From positions 434,001-498,000 of the forward strand of contig NZ_JAUSYG010000001.1 in the NCBI RefSeq assembly GCF_030816725.1: 64,000 nt of DNA, read 5' to 3'. The notes under the pieces are model-generated. The model was not told the DNA's origin. It was given only the letters and a program-made list of their open reading frames with translations, and did no database searches. Position 1 is the stretch's first letter. The number at the start of each line of letters is the position of its first letter. The translations under genes and the position numbers were made by a program. This stretch comes from Pseudarthrobacter defluvii. Lineage in GTDB: Bacteria > Actinomycetota > Actinomycetes > Actinomycetales > Micrococcaceae. Below, one piece after another: positions 16,726-25,720 of the stretch.

Positions 16726-18288
16726 ATGCACATCACCGCCAAGGACCTGGCAGCACTCATCCCTCCGGGATTCACCCTTGGCGTCGCAACCGCAGCATTC
16801 CAGATCGAAGGGGCGCTGGAGGAGGACGGCCGCGGGCCCGCGGGCTGGGATAGGTTCGCTGCCAAGCCCGGCGCCATTGTGGAGGACCACAGCCCGGTGG
16901 TGGCCACAGACCACTACCACCGGATGCCGCAGGACGTGGCCCTCCTGAAACAGCTTGGCGTGGACTCCTACCGGTTCTCCTTCTCCTGGCCGCGCATCCA
17001 GCCGGGCGGCACCGGCCCGGCCAACGCCCCCGGCCTGGCGTTCTACGACAGGCTCCTGGACGAACTCCTGGCCAACGGGATATCGCCCATGGCCACCATC
17101 TACCACTGGGATACTCCCCTGGAATTGGATGAGGCCGGCGGGTGGATGAACCGCGACATGGCGTACCGGCTGGGCGACTACGCGGCGCTGGTGGCCGAGG
17201 CGTTCGGGGACAGGGTGGCCCGGTGGGTCACCATCAACGAACCGGCAACAGTGAGCGCCAACGGCTATGCATTTGGCCTGCATTCGCCCGGCAAGGAGCT
17301 GGCCCTGGGCGCTTTCCCCACCGTCCACCACCAGCTGCTGGGCCATGGGCTCGCCGTCCAGGCCCTGCGCGCGGCGAAGGTGCCGGGCGAGATCGGGATG
17401 ACCAACGTGTACTCGCCCATGGTCCCGAACTCGATCAACCCGCTGGACAGGATCAGCGCCGGAATCATGGACCTGGGCCAGAACAGGCTCTACGCGGACC
17501 CCGTCCTCACGGGCAAATACCCTGACCTGATCCGTGCCGCCAAGTTCTTCAGTTCTTTCGAACATCCTGAAGAGGACATGGAGATCATTTCCCAGCCCCT
17601 GGACTTCTACGGGCTCAACTACTACATGCCCACCAAGGTGGCGGCGGGACCCGGCGGCGGCACCGTACCGTCAAGCATGGCCGAGGCGATGGGCAGCGAC
17701 CTCAGCGCAACCGGCAGCGGGACAACACCGTTCCACGTGGAAGCCTGGCCGGAAGCCGACATCACGTCCTACGGCTGGCCGGTCAAGCCGGAGTACATGG
17801 CGGTGGCGCTGAAGGAGATGGCGGAGCGGTACCCCAACCTCCCTCCCGTAATCATCACCGAGGGCGGAGCGAGCTTCGAGGACATCATCGTCCGCGACAA
17901 GTCCACCAACACCCGCTTCATCCCGGACGAGCGCCGGCTGAAGTACCTCTCCGACCATCTGGAAACCGCGCTGCGGGCCACGGCGCCCGGGGGCGTGGCG
18001 GAGTCCATGGACCTGCGCGGTTATTACGTGTGGTCCTTCCTGGACAACTTCGAGTGGTCCGCCGGCTACAATCAGCCGTTCGGCCTTCTGCACGTGGACT
18101 TCGAGACGCTGGAGCGCACGCCCAAGGCATCCTTCTTCTGGTTCCAGGAGCTCATCGAGGAACGCGACCTCGCTGCAGCAGCTGACCTTGCCATCGCCCA
18201 GGCGGTGGTCCCGGATGTCCTGGCCGAGGAAGGCGCAGAGCCCACTGAAGCGCCCGACGGCGGCGCGGCGCTGGGTGCCAGCGCCTAG
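16726..18288 (+). CDS. GH1 family beta-glucosidase
   Basis: 520-residue glycoside hydrolase family 1 enzyme, cytosolic (no signal peptide). It begins with the GH1 signature FTLGVATAAFQIEGALEEDG. The acid/base is E172 in TINEP and the nucleophile E379 in IITEGGAS; the usual I-T-E-N-G motif has Gly in place of Asn. Other landmarks are SFSWPRIQP, YHWDTPLEL and GYYVWSFLDNFEWSAGY. It would hydrolyse beta-glucosides/cellobiose or related disaccharides. The C-terminal 45 residues are Ala/Glu-rich and not part of the catalytic barrel. The ribosome-binding site before ATG 16726 is poor. Confidence 0.92.
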   Translation: MHITAKDLAALIPPGFTLGVATAAFQIEGALEEDGRGPAGWDRFAAKPGAIVEDHSPVVATDHYHRMPQDVALLKQLGVDSYRFSFSWPRIQPGGTGPANAPGLAFYDRLLDELLANGISPMATIYHWDTPLELDEAGGWMNRDMAYRLGDYAALVAEAFGDRVARWVTINEPATVSANGYAFGLHSPGKELALGAFPTVHHQLLGHGLAVQALRAAKVPGEIGMTNVYSPMVPNSINPLDRISAGIMDLGQNRLYADPVLTGKYPDLIRAAKFFSSFEHPEEDMEIISQPLDFYGLNYYMPTKVAAGPGGGTVPSSMAEAMGSDLSATGSGTTPFHVEAWPEADITSYGWPVKPEYMAVALKEMAERYPNLPPVIITEGGASFEDIIVRDKSTNTRFIPDERRLKYLSDHLETALRATAPGGVAESMDLRGYYVWSFLDNFEWSAGYNQPFGLLHVDFETLERTPKASFFWFQELIEERDLAAAADLAIAQAVVPDVLAEEGAEPTEAPDGGAALGASA

Positions 18289-18306
18289 CAACCGAGGGCG
18301 GCCGGG

Positions 18307-19419
18307 TCAGCCCCGGAGCAGGTCCAGCATGGCGAGCTGCTTTGCGATGCCGGCGCCGTCGGGGGAGTAGATCCACGGCACCCTGGACGTGGTGTGGTCG
18401 CCGTCTTCGGAGTGGCCGCCGGCGAATACCGACTCGCTGACGGACAGCTGCCGGATGGCGATGGCCGCAACCTTGTCCGGGTTCCCGGCCGCGAAGGCGG
18501 AGTAAATGGCTTCGTCGTGCTGGCCGTTGTCGCCGATCAGGAGCCACCGCATATCCGGAAACTCCTGCGCCAGCCTCTCCAGGTTGCGGTGCTTGTGGTC
18601 CTGGCCGCTGCGGAACCAGCGGTCCTGCGTCAGCCCCCAGTCCGTCAGCAGCAGCGCGCCCTTGGGATACATGTTGCGGGTCAGGAACCGTGCCAGCGTT
18701 GGGGCGGCGTTCCATGGTCCGGTGGACAGGTAGATGACCGGCGCGTCCGGGTGCTCGATGGTGAGCCGGTCCAGCAGCACGGCCATGCCGGGGGTGGCCA
18801 TGCGGGCCCGTTCACTGAGCACAAACGTATTCCACAGTGCCAGGAAGGGCCTGGGCAGCGCGGTCACCATCACGGTATCGTCGATATCGGAGACGATTCC
18901 GAATTTCTCACCCGGGGCAATTACCTGGATCAGCGCCTCCGCCGGCTCCGTTCCCTCGGCGCGCAGGACGGCGGTGTGCCAGCCGGGGGAGAGCTGGACG
19001 TCCACCTCGGTGTCAATCAGCCCGCCCCGGTCCGCCGTCACGGGGGTGACGACGTCGCCAATGGTGATTTCGACGTCGCTGTACTGCAGCGGCACCCCCG
19101 TGAAGGCGCGCCAGCCCCGGACGTTCTGGGTGCCGTTTCTTGCCTCGTGTTCCGCCCGGCTGCCGGGAAGCGGCTTCTGCGTCAGCAGCACCCGCCCCAA
19201 CACCCGCACCCGCGTGGTGGAACCGTAGCCCTGGTAGGCGATGGTCTGCGGCACGAACTTCCACCGCTTGGCGAGCTGGATCCGGACATCGTTAACCGCG
19301 TCGGAGAGCCGGTGTGCCAGCCGGAAGAACTGGCTTCCCGAAAGCGCGGCGCGGCCCATGGTGTTCTGCCGGGGCAGGCGGGCCTTTTCCTGGGCGGGGT
19401 TCTGCGGAGCCGTGTCCAT
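18307..19419 (-). CDS. App1-type (DUF2183) phosphatase domain protein
   Basis: 370 residues. The C-terminal half is a HAD-like phosphatase domain of the App1/DUF2183 family, with the catalytic DxDDT motif at D178-T182 (IVSDIDDTVMVT), VIYLSTGPWN (motif II) and WLLIGDNGQHDEAIY (motif IV). The N-terminal half (about 50-170) is a beta-rich domain seen in bacterial members. Yeast App1 is a phosphatidate phosphatase; the bacterial substrate is unknown. It converges with the beta-glucosidase gene, 18 bases apart. The same-strand DUF72 gene lies upstream, 32 bases away. Confidence 0.85.
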   Translation of the reverse strand: MDTAPQNPAQEKARLPRQNTMGRAALSGSQFFRLAHRLSDAVNDVRIQLAKRWKFVPQTIAYQGYGSTTRVRVLGRVLLTQKPLPGSRAEHEARNGTQNVRGWRAFTGVPLQYSDVEITIGDVVTPVTADRGGLIDTEVDVQLSPGWHTAVLRAEGTEPAEALIQVIAPGEKFGIVSDIDDTVMVTALPRPFLALWNTFVLSERARMATPGMAVLLDRLTIEHPDAPVIYLSTGPWNAAPTLARFLTRNMYPKGALLLTDWGLTQDRWFRSGQDHKHRNLERLAQEFPDMRWLLIGDNGQHDEAIYSAFAAGNPDKVAAIAIRQLSVSESVFAGGHSEDGDHTTSRVPWIYSPDGAGIAKQLAMLDLLRG

Positions 19420-19451
19420 GGAACCACTCTGCCACAGGGCGGCAGCCGCTA

Positions 19452-20183
19452 TCAGCCGTTGCCCAGGATTCCGCGCAGGGTCTGGGCGTTACGCACTGCG
19501 TTTCCGCCGCCGTCGTTATTGAAGTAGGCGTAGACGTCCACGCCGGCCCCGTCCCATTCCCGGATCCGTTCCGCCCACCAGTGGAGGCCGGCGTCGGAGT
19601 AGGAGCCGCCGTACAGGTGTTCCTGGTCCGGGCCGTGCAGGCGGACGTACGTGAACGGCGCGGTGGTCCGCAGGATGCAGGGCAGGTTTGCCCCGCTCAT
19701 GATGCAGTACGCCGCCTGGTGGCGCTCCAGCAGGGCATATACCTCTGGGCAGTCCCAGCTGGCGTGCCTGAACTCGACGGCAACCCTGATCCAGGACGGC
19801 ACCACGCCCAGGAAGTAGTCCAGCCTCGCATCGTCCCGCTCCAGTTGGGGCGGCAGCTGGACCAGGAGCACGGCCCGTTTGTCCCCAAGTTCGTGCCAGC
19901 ACCGGACGATGCGCTCCACCCAGACCTCAGGCGAGTAGAGCTTGCGGGAGTGGGTCAATCCACGGGGAGCCTTGACTGACATGCTGAAACCGGGCGGCAA
20001 GCGTCTGTTCCAGCCGGCGAAAGTGGTGTCCCGCGGCCACCGGTAGAAGCTGGCATTCAATTCAACCGTGCTGAACGTGGCGACGTAGCACTGGAGCCGG
20101 TCCCGGACGGGCAGCCCGGGCGGGTAGAGCACGTTCTCCCAGTGGTCGTAACTCCAGCCGGAGGTACCGATATGGATTGCCAT
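19452..20183 (-). CDS. DUF72 (YecE-like) family protein
   Basis: 243-residue TIM-barrel-like protein of the DUF72 family, starting with the hallmark IHIGTSGWSYDHW, then FSTVELNASFYRWP, FSMSVKAPRGLTH, VQLPPQLERD, VEFRHASW and YVRLHG. The biochemical role is unknown. ATG 20183 is chosen from this conserved N-terminus; the reading frame is open far upstream as an antisense shadow of the glucoamylase gene. The start lies 63 bases from the divergent GH15 start, so the two genes share a short promoter region. Confidence 0.88.
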   Translation of the reverse strand: MAIHIGTSGWSYDHWENVLYPPGLPVRDRLQCYVATFSTVELNASFYRWPRDTTFAGWNRRLPPGFSMSVKAPRGLTHSRKLYSPEVWVERIVRCWHELGDKRAVLLVQLPPQLERDDARLDYFLGVVPSWIRVAVEFRHASWDCPEVYALLERHQAAYCIMSGANLPCILRTTAPFTYVRLHGPDQEHLYGGSYSDAGLHWWAERIREWDGAGVDVYAYFNNDGGGNAVRNAQTLRGILGNG

Positions 20184-20246
20184 TTGCCTCAGGCTACACC
20201 CGGACATTCCCCTTCCGTTCGGGGCGCTGTATGGCAGGGTAATGTC

Positions 20247-22055
20247 ATGGCGCGAATTGAGGATTATGCGGTAGTTGGGGACCTTCAAACCGGGGCCCTG
20301 GTCAGCAAGGAAGGTTCCATCGACTGGCTGTGCCTGCCGCGGTTCGATTCCCCCGCGTGCTTTAACGCGCTGCTGGACACCCCCGACGCCGGCCGCTGGC
20401 TGCTGGCGCCGGCTGGCGGAGGGGTATGTACCCGGCGCAGCTACCGGGACGGCAGCCTGGTCCTGGACACCGAGTGGGACACACCGGACGGAACCGTCCG
20501 GGTCACCGAGTTCATGCCGCCCCGCGACTCCGTGGCTGACATCGTCAGGATCGTGGAGGGCGTCAGCGGCAGCGTCAAGATGCATGGCGAGCTGATCCTG
20601 AGGTTCGACTACGGGCACATCATTCCGTGGGTCCGCAAGGACAAACGGGGGCTGCATGCCATCGCGGGCCCGGATGCGGTCTACTTTGTCACCCCCGCAC
20701 CCCTGCACGGCGAAAACATGCACACCGTCAGCGACTTTACGGTCAACGCCGGCGAGAAGGTCCCGTTCGTGCTCACCTGGGCACCGAGCCATGTAGGCCG
20801 GCCGGTCACCGTGGAGGCCGAGGACGTTCTGGACAGCACTTTCCAGTTCTGGCGGGGATGGTCCTCCCAGTGCACGGTCAGGGGGAAGTACCAGGAGGCG
20901 GTGGTGCGCTCGCTGATAACGCTCAAGGCGCTGACCTACGCCCCGACCGGCGGGATCGTGGCCGCCGTTACCACGTCGCTTCCCGAGCAGCCCGGCGGGC
21001 AGCGCAACTGGGACTACCGGTACTGCTGGCTGCGGGATGCCGCCATGACCCTGCAGGCGCTGCTGGCCGCCGGGTACACCGCCGAGGCCGCCGCGTGGCG
21101 GGACTGGCTGCTCCGGGCGGTTGCCGGCGACCCCGCCGACCTGCAGATCATGTACGGGATCCACGGCGAGCGGCGGCTGCCGGAGATGGAGCTGCCCTGG
21201 CTGAAGGGCTACGAAAACTCAGCACCCGTCCGGATCGGAAACGCGGCGGCCGAACAGTTCCAGCTGGATGTGTGGGGCGAGGTCCTTGATTGCCTGGCGC
21301 TGACCCGGAACTCGCTACTGAAGCACACTGACGAGGCCTGGGATGTGCAGATTGCGCTGATGGAGCACCTCGAAACCATCTGGGACCAGCCGGACAACGG
21401 ACTGTGGGAGATGCGGGGGCCCCGCCGGCACTTCACCCATTCCAAGGTCATGGCATGGGTGGCGGCGGACCGCATGGTGAAGGGCGTCCGGGAATCCGGC
21501 CTGCCCGGTCCGGTGGAGCGCTGGGAGGCGCTGCGGGACCAGATCCGCGAGGACATCATGGCCAACGGTTTCGACGCCGGGCGCAATACGTTTGTCCAGT
21601 CCTACGGCCGCCCGGAGCTCGATGCAAGCCTGCTGCTGATTCCCAGGGTGGGATTCCTGCCCAACGATGACCCCAGGGTCATAGGCACCATCGAGGCCAT
21701 TCAACGGGAGCTGACGCAGGACGGATTCGTGCTGCGGTACAAGCCGGAAGAGAGCGACGACGGCCTGCCCGGCGATGAGGGCGTCTTCCTGGCCTGTTCA
21801 TTCTGGATGGTCGAGGCACTCTTGGGCGCCGGGCGCCATGAGGAATCGCAAGAACTCTTCGAGCGGCTGCTGGAACTGCGCAACGACGTGGGGCTGTTAA
21901 GCGAGGAATGGGCTGTCAAGGCAGGACGCCAACTGGGAAACACCCCGCAGGCGTTCAGCCACTTCGCCCTTGTGACTAGCGCTTTGGAGCTCCATCAGGA
22001 TACGGTTCGGCGCAGTGACACTCCCCTTCCGTCCAACCAGGCGGATTCGCGCTGA
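20247..22055 (+). CDS. GH15 family glycoside hydrolase (glucoamylase/trehalase type)
   Basis: 602-residue cytosolic enzyme of glycoside hydrolase family 15. It starts IEDYAVVGDLQTGALVSKEG followed by SIDWLCLPRFDSPACF, typical of the actinobacterial subfamily that includes characterised trehalases. The (alpha/alpha)6 domain carries WDYRYCWLRDAAMTL, the general acid region GNAAAEQFQLDVWGE and the base region LSEEWAVKAGRQLGNTPQAF. Hydrolysis of alpha-glucosidic bonds in trehalose or maltodextrins is expected; the sequence alone does not decide. ATG 20247 has only a weak AGGG site. Confidence 0.9.
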   Translation: MARIEDYAVVGDLQTGALVSKEGSIDWLCLPRFDSPACFNALLDTPDAGRWLLAPAGGGVCTRRSYRDGSLVLDTEWDTPDGTVRVTEFMPPRDSVADIVRIVEGVSGSVKMHGELILRFDYGHIIPWVRKDKRGLHAIAGPDAVYFVTPAPLHGENMHTVSDFTVNAGEKVPFVLTWAPSHVGRPVTVEAEDVLDSTFQFWRGWSSQCTVRGKYQEAVVRSLITLKALTYAPTGGIVAAVTTSLPEQPGGQRNWDYRYCWLRDAAMTLQALLAAGYTAEAAAWRDWLLRAVAGDPADLQIMYGIHGERRLPEMELPWLKGYENSAPVRIGNAAAEQFQLDVWGEVLDCLALTRNSLLKHTDEAWDVQIALMEHLETIWDQPDNGLWEMRGPRRHFTHSKVMAWVAADRMVKGVRESGLPGPVERWEALRDQIREDIMANGFDAGRNTFVQSYGRPELDASLLLIPRVGFLPNDDPRVIGTIEAIQRELTQDGFVLRYKPEESDDGLPGDEGVFLACSFWMVEALLGAGRHEESQELFERLLELRNDVGLLSEEWAVKAGRQLGNTPQAFSHFALVTSALELHQDTVRRSDTPLPSNQADSR

Positions 22056-22098
22056 GGCGGTGCGGACCGGGACGGGAACTTCTCCTTCGCGGGATAGA

Positions 22099-22114
22099 TA
22101 AGTATACTTACTAA
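22099..22114. promoter_or_regulatory. Palindromic TAAGTATACTTACTAA element (possible -10/operator)
   Basis: Contains the perfect 12-bp palindrome TAAGTATACTTA, and TATACT within it matches a -10 hexamer. It is 56 bases upstream of the DUF1508 start and closely matches the elements at 887-902 and 23525-23540. Confidence 0.4.
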
Positions 22115-22169
22115 CACCTCATGGAGTGCTCCCAAGCACAGCGCCGTGATTGATGGAGGAGTGATAGTT

Positions 22170-22460
22170 ATGGCCGGCTTTTTTGAGCTCGTTGATGCCC
22201 CTGACGGTGGCTACCGGATCAGGATGATGGACGGAAGTGGGAACCTGATGGCTATCTCGGTGACCTTCCCGACCAAAAGGGCTGCTGTGGCAGGCGTCGC
22301 GATGGCCCGTGAAATCGCAGGAACCGGCCTCATCCGGGACAAGAGCCTGGACGGCGCAGGGTCCGTGATCCGGGAACGCGTACGCCCTGTCAATTCCCCC
22401 AAGGAGGAAGCGGCCAGGCGGAAAAAGGCCCCGGAAGTACGACGGGCAGCGGTCGGCTGA
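22170..22460 (+). CDS. DUF1508 (YegP-like) domain protein
   Basis: 96-residue protein whose first half fits the DUF1508/YegP fold (FFELVDAPDGGYRIRMMDGS, then TKRAAVAGVAMAREIA). The second half is basic and Lys/Arg-rich (EEAARRKKAPEVRRA). YegP-type domains occur in small stress-associated proteins of unknown mechanism. ATG 22170 has GGAGGA nine bases upstream; a GTG at 22161 is an alternative. Its stop overlaps the start of the HAD gene (TGATG), so the two genes form an operon. The AT-rich palindrome at 22099-22114 is the likely promoter/operator. Confidence 0.7.
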   Translation: MAGFFELVDAPDGGYRIRMMDGSGNLMAISVTFPTKRAAVAGVAMAREIAGTGLIRDKSLDGAGSVIRERVRPVNSPKEEAARRKKAPEVRRAAVG

Positions 22461-23173
22461 TGGCGGAGTCCCCGACACTCCCTGGCGGCGACCGCCGGGG
22501 GGTCCTCTTTGACGTTGACGGCACCCTTATCGACTCGTCGTACATCCACACCATCGCCTGGTGGGGCGCGTTCCGCCAATACGGGTATGACGTGCCGATG
22601 GCGGCCATCCACCAACTCGTTGGCATGGGCGGCGCCCGGCTGGTGGACACCCTCCTCCCGGACGGGCGGGACCGTGATGAGGACCAGGACATCATGGCCA
22701 GCCACGGCGCGCTGTATGCCTCGCACTGGCCATCGCTCCGCCCTCTGGACGGGGCAAAGGAACTGCTGGGCCAGTGCCACGCGGGCGGGCTGGCCGTGGC
22801 ACTTGCCTCCTCTGCACGGCAGCGGGACCTTCAGGTCATGCGGTCCGTCCTGGACGCAGACGCGTTCATTGACGCCGCCACCAGTGCGAACGATGCGAAG
22901 GAAAGCAAGCCTGCACCGGACATCCTTGAAGCAGCCCTGGATGCCGTTGGTATCGAGCCCGGGAACGCGGTCTATGTGGGCGACGCCGTATGGGACATGA
23001 AGGCAGCGGGCGCCCTGGGTATCCCCGCTATCGGGGTCACCTGCGGCGGCATCCAGGCAGCGCAGCTGCGGGAGGCGGGCGCCGTGGAGGTTTACGAGGG
23101 GCCCCGTGATTTGTTGGAAAACCTTGGCTCCAGCGCCATAGGCCGGCTGCTTGCGCTGCGGCCGAACGGCTGA
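22460..23173 (+). CDS. HAD-superfamily phosphatase (beta-phosphoglucomutase/phosphoglycolate phosphatase type)
   Basis: 237-residue haloacid dehalogenase-like hydrolase. Motif I is FDVDGTLIDSS (nucleophile D18, general acid D20), motif II LASSARQRDL, motif III lysine in KESKPAPDI, and motif IV VGDAVWDMKAA. A four-helix C1 cap (about residues 30-95) places it in subfamily IA with phosphoglycolate phosphatase and beta-phosphoglucomutase; the substrate is not determined. ATG 22460 overlaps the stop of the DUF1508 gene, indicating coupled translation. It converges on the small gene ending at 23192. Confidence 0.85.
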   Translation: MAESPTLPGGDRRGVLFDVDGTLIDSSYIHTIAWWGAFRQYGYDVPMAAIHQLVGMGGARLVDTLLPDGRDRDEDQDIMASHGALYASHWPSLRPLDGAKELLGQCHAGGLAVALASSARQRDLQVMRSVLDADAFIDAATSANDAKESKPAPDILEAALDAVGIEPGNAVYVGDAVWDMKAAGALGIPAIGVTCGGIQAAQLREAGAVEVYEGPRDLLENLGSSAIGRLLALRPNG

Positions 23174-23191
23174 ATCACAACGACCGGTAAC

Positions 23192-23440
23192 TCACAGCGG
23201 CCCGCCGCCGGGCACTGAATCGTCCTGGCCAGCGACCGCCGGCTTTGGCCAGGACACCACTACCTTCACTGACCCGTCGTCGCTCCGCTCAATGTCAGTT
23301 GCCACCTCAGCCGCGGGTGCGCCCATCTCCTCCACGCGTGTCCGGTAGGTGCTGACCAGTTCCGCCAGGCTTTCCTCCGTCCATTCGCCCGGGCGCATGC
23401 GGGTGGAGATCTCGACCGGTTCCGGCTGGTCCAGCGACAT
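23192..23440 (-). CDS. Small conserved hypothetical protein
   Basis: 82-residue acidic protein beginning MSLDQPEPVEISTRM, with a predicted helix WTEESLAELVSTYRTRVEE and a short beta segment GSVKVVVSWPK. ATG 23440 has AGAGGAA at good spacing on the minus strand; a longer in-frame start at 23458 is less likely. I do not recognise the family. It is divergent from the alcohol dehydrogenase gene; the intergenic region carries the palindromic element at 23525-23540. Confidence 0.6.
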   Translation of the reverse strand: MSLDQPEPVEISTRMRPGEWTEESLAELVSTYRTRVEEMGAPAAEVATDIERSDDGSVKVVVSWPKPAVAGQDDSVPGGGPL

Positions 23441-23524
23441 GGCGTTCCTCTTTCGCATCGTCTTCCTGGTGTTCCGGGACCCTTTCTACGCTAGAAGCAG
23501 ACGGCGGCCGCCACAACCTATTGA

Positions 23525-23540
23525 TCAGCATGCTTACTTT
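23525..23540. promoter_or_regulatory. TCAGCATGCTTACTTT element
   Basis: Third occurrence of the AG(C/T)AT(A/G)CTT(A/G)CT core seen at 887-902 and 22099-22114. It lies between the divergent small hypothetical gene (start 23440) and the alcohol dehydrogenase gene (start 23638). Confidence 0.35.
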
Positions 23541-23637
23541 TTTCCCGCAAAAACGATACGGTCGAAGAAAGGGTGCCCGCGGGTGCCCTGCCCCGCCCAG
23601 GGAGACCCCATGGGCAAAGCAGAGCGAAAGGGAGACT

Positions 23638-24819
23638 GTGAAAGCACTGACGTGGCAAGGAAAACGGTCGGTAAGCGTAGAAGAAGTGCCCGATCCCGTC
23701 ATCCAGGAACCGACGGATGCGATTGTGCGGATTACCTCCACCGCCATCTGCGGCTCAGACCTGCACCTCTACGAGGTCCTGGGCCCGTACATGCACAAGG
23801 GCGACATCGTTGGCCACGAGCCGATGGGTGTTGTGGAAGAAGTGGGCAGCGGAGTCACCAACCTCCGCAAGGGCGACCGCGTCGTGATCCCGTTCAACAT
23901 CTCCTGCGGCCACTGCTTCATGTGCCGCCAGGGCCTGCAGTCGCAGTGTGAAACGACGCAGGTGAAAGAGAAGGGCTCCGGCGCAGCCCTGTTCGGCTTC
24001 TCGGAGCTGTACGGGTCGGTTCCCGGCGGCCAGGCCGAATACCTTCGCGTCCCGCACGCCGACTATGGCCCCATCAAGGTGGGCAGCGAGCTTCCCGATG
24101 AACGCTACCTGTTCCTCTCGGACATCCTCCCCACCGCCTGGCAGGGGGTGGAGTACGCCAATGTTGAACCCGGCGGCGTCCTGACGGTTTTCGGGCTCGG
24201 GCCGGTGGGCCAGTTCGCGGCTCGGATCGGAGCGCACCGCGGCTACCGGGTCATCGGCGTCGATCCCGTCCCGGAACGGCGCGAGATGGCCGCCCGCCAT
24301 GGAGTCGAAACGCTTGATTACACAAAAGGCGTCGCCGACGAACTGCGGGAGATGACCGACGGGAGGGGCCCGAACGGAATAGTTGACGCCGTCGGAATGG
24401 AAGCGCACGGTTCACCGGTGGCAGGGTTTGCGCACCAGGCGCTGGGGCTCCTGCCGGACAAGCTGGCGCAAAAGGCGATGGAGACCGCGGGCGTGGACCG
24501 GCTTGCGGTGCTGCACACGGCCATTGATGCGGTGCGCCGCGGCGGCACCCTGTCGCTGAGTGGTGTCTACGGCGGCCAAGCCAGCCCCATGCCGCTGCTG
24601 ACCATGTTCGACAAGCAGCTTCAGCTGCGCATGGGCCAGTGCAACGTACGGCACTGGACCGACCAGCTGCTTCCCTTGGTGGAGGACGACGCCGATCCGC
24701 TGGGCGTGATGGACCTGGTCACCCACCGCTCGGGCCTGGACGGGGCGCCCGCCCTGTACGAGAAGTTCCAGAAGAAGGAAGACGGCTGCATCAAGGTGGT
24801 CCTCAACCCGGGCGCCTGA
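23638..24819 (+). CDS. Zinc-dependent alcohol dehydrogenase, formaldehyde dehydrogenase-like
   Basis: 393-residue medium-chain zinc dehydrogenase. The catalytic zinc ligands include C38 (ICGSDLHLY) and H60-E61 (VGHEPMG). The structural zinc site is the four-Cys loop CGHCFMCRQG with a further Cys just after. The Rossmann motif is FGLGPVGQFAARIG. The loop DAVGMEAHGSP and overall length match glutathione-independent formaldehyde dehydrogenase-like proteins (FdhA group), but substrate may be another aldehyde or alcohol. GTG 23638 follows AAAGGGAGA; no ATG fits. It probably acts in detoxification with NAD+. Confidence 0.88.
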   Translation: MKALTWQGKRSVSVEEVPDPVIQEPTDAIVRITSTAICGSDLHLYEVLGPYMHKGDIVGHEPMGVVEEVGSGVTNLRKGDRVVIPFNISCGHCFMCRQGLQSQCETTQVKEKGSGAALFGFSELYGSVPGGQAEYLRVPHADYGPIKVGSELPDERYLFLSDILPTAWQGVEYANVEPGGVLTVFGLGPVGQFAARIGAHRGYRVIGVDPVPERREMAARHGVETLDYTKGVADELREMTDGRGPNGIVDAVGMEAHGSPVAGFAHQALGLLPDKLAQKAMETAGVDRLAVLHTAIDAVRRGGTLSLSGVYGGQASPMPLLTMFDKQLQLRMGQCNVRHWTDQLLPLVEDDADPLGVMDLVTHRSGLDGAPALYEKFQKKEDGCIKVVLNPGA

Positions 24820-24830
24820 CCAACAGCACC

Positions 24831-24871
24831 AAAAAGCAGAGGCCGCTATGGAACTCCATAACGGCCTCTGC
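24831..24871 (-). terminator. Intrinsic terminator of the ureide/glyoxylate operon (also serves the ADH gene)
   Basis: Stem 24836-24845 with 24862-24871 (10 bp) plus an inner 5-bp stem across one mismatch. On the minus strand it is followed by U5 (AAAAA at 24831-24835 on plus). It lies 23 bases past the allE stop and 16 bases past the ADH stop. Confidence 0.88.
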
Positions 24872-24893
24872 TGCTGCCTGAAGGCGGAATAGC

Positions 24894-25706
24894 CTAGGTG
24901 AGCTTTACCTGGCGGTTCATGTCCTTGTACAGCAGGTAGCGGAACTCGCCGGGGCCGCCGGCATAGCAGGCCTGCGGGCAGAAGGCGCGCAGCCACATGA
25001 AGTCGCCGGCCTCCACCTCCACCCAGTCATTGTTGAGCAGGTACATGGCCTTGCCCTCCAGGACGTACAGGCCGTGCTCCATCACGTGCGTTTCCGGGAA
25101 CGGGATCACGCCGCCGGGCTGGAACGTCACGATGTTCACCTGCATGTCGTGCGCCAGGTCGTTCGAGTCCGTGAAGCGCGTGGTCTTCCAGACGTCGTTG
25201 GTGTCCGGCATGGACGTGGGCTCCACGTCCTTTTCGTTGGTGACGAAGGACTTCGCCTCGAACCCTTCGAGCCGTTCATAGGCCTTGCGGATCCAGTGGA
25301 ACGACACGACGTCGTCCGAGACGTTTTCCAGGCCCCATTCCGAGCCGGCGGCGAGGTAGGCATAGCCGCCCTCCTCAAGTGGGTGCAGTTCGCCGTCGAG
25401 GGTCAGGTTGACCTTGCCCCTGGTGACGAAGACGACGCCTTCGACGCCGGCCTCGAACTCTGCCTTGGGTGCCCCGCCGCCCGGGCCGATCTCCACAATC
25501 AGCTGGGAGAAGGTGGTGGCGAAACCTGAAATCGGGCGCGCGATGATCCAGGAACGGGTGTTGCTGAACCCCGGCAGGTTGCTGGTCACGATGTCGGTCA
25601 TGACGCCCTTGGGGATGACCGTGTAGGCCTCGGTGACGATGGCCCGCTCGGTGGTCAGGTGGGTCTGCGGCGGCAGCCCGCCGGTCGGGGAGTAGTACTT
25701 GCCCAT
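24894..25706 (-). CDS. allE: (S)-ureidoglycine aminohydrolase
   Basis: 270-residue bicupin enzyme that hydrolyses (S)-ureidoglycine to (S)-ureidoglycolate and ammonia in allantoin degradation. It starts MGKYYSPTGGLPPQT, typical of AllE. The first cupin holds GVEGVVFVTRGKVNL. The second holds the metal-binding segment PETHVMEHGLYVLEG, with the expected His/Glu ligands, and AGDFMWLRAFCPQACY. AAGGAT precedes ATG 25706. It is the last of four minus-strand genes (malic enzyme, malate synthase, DUF6986, allE) with gaps of 36, 1 and 14 bases, so the operon links ureide breakdown to glyoxylate use. Confidence 0.92.
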   Translation of the reverse strand: MGKYYSPTGGLPPQTHLTTERAIVTEAYTVIPKGVMTDIVTSNLPGFSNTRSWIIARPISGFATTFSQLIVEIGPGGGAPKAEFEAGVEGVVFVTRGKVNLTLDGELHPLEEGGYAYLAAGSEWGLENVSDDVVSFHWIRKAYERLEGFEAKSFVTNEKDVEPTSMPDTNDVWKTTRFTDSNDLAHDMQVNIVTFQPGGVIPFPETHVMEHGLYVLEGKAMYLLNNDWVEVEAGDFMWLRAFCPQACYAGGPGEFRYLLYKDMNRQVKLT

Positions 25707-25720
25707 GGGTGAATCCTTAC

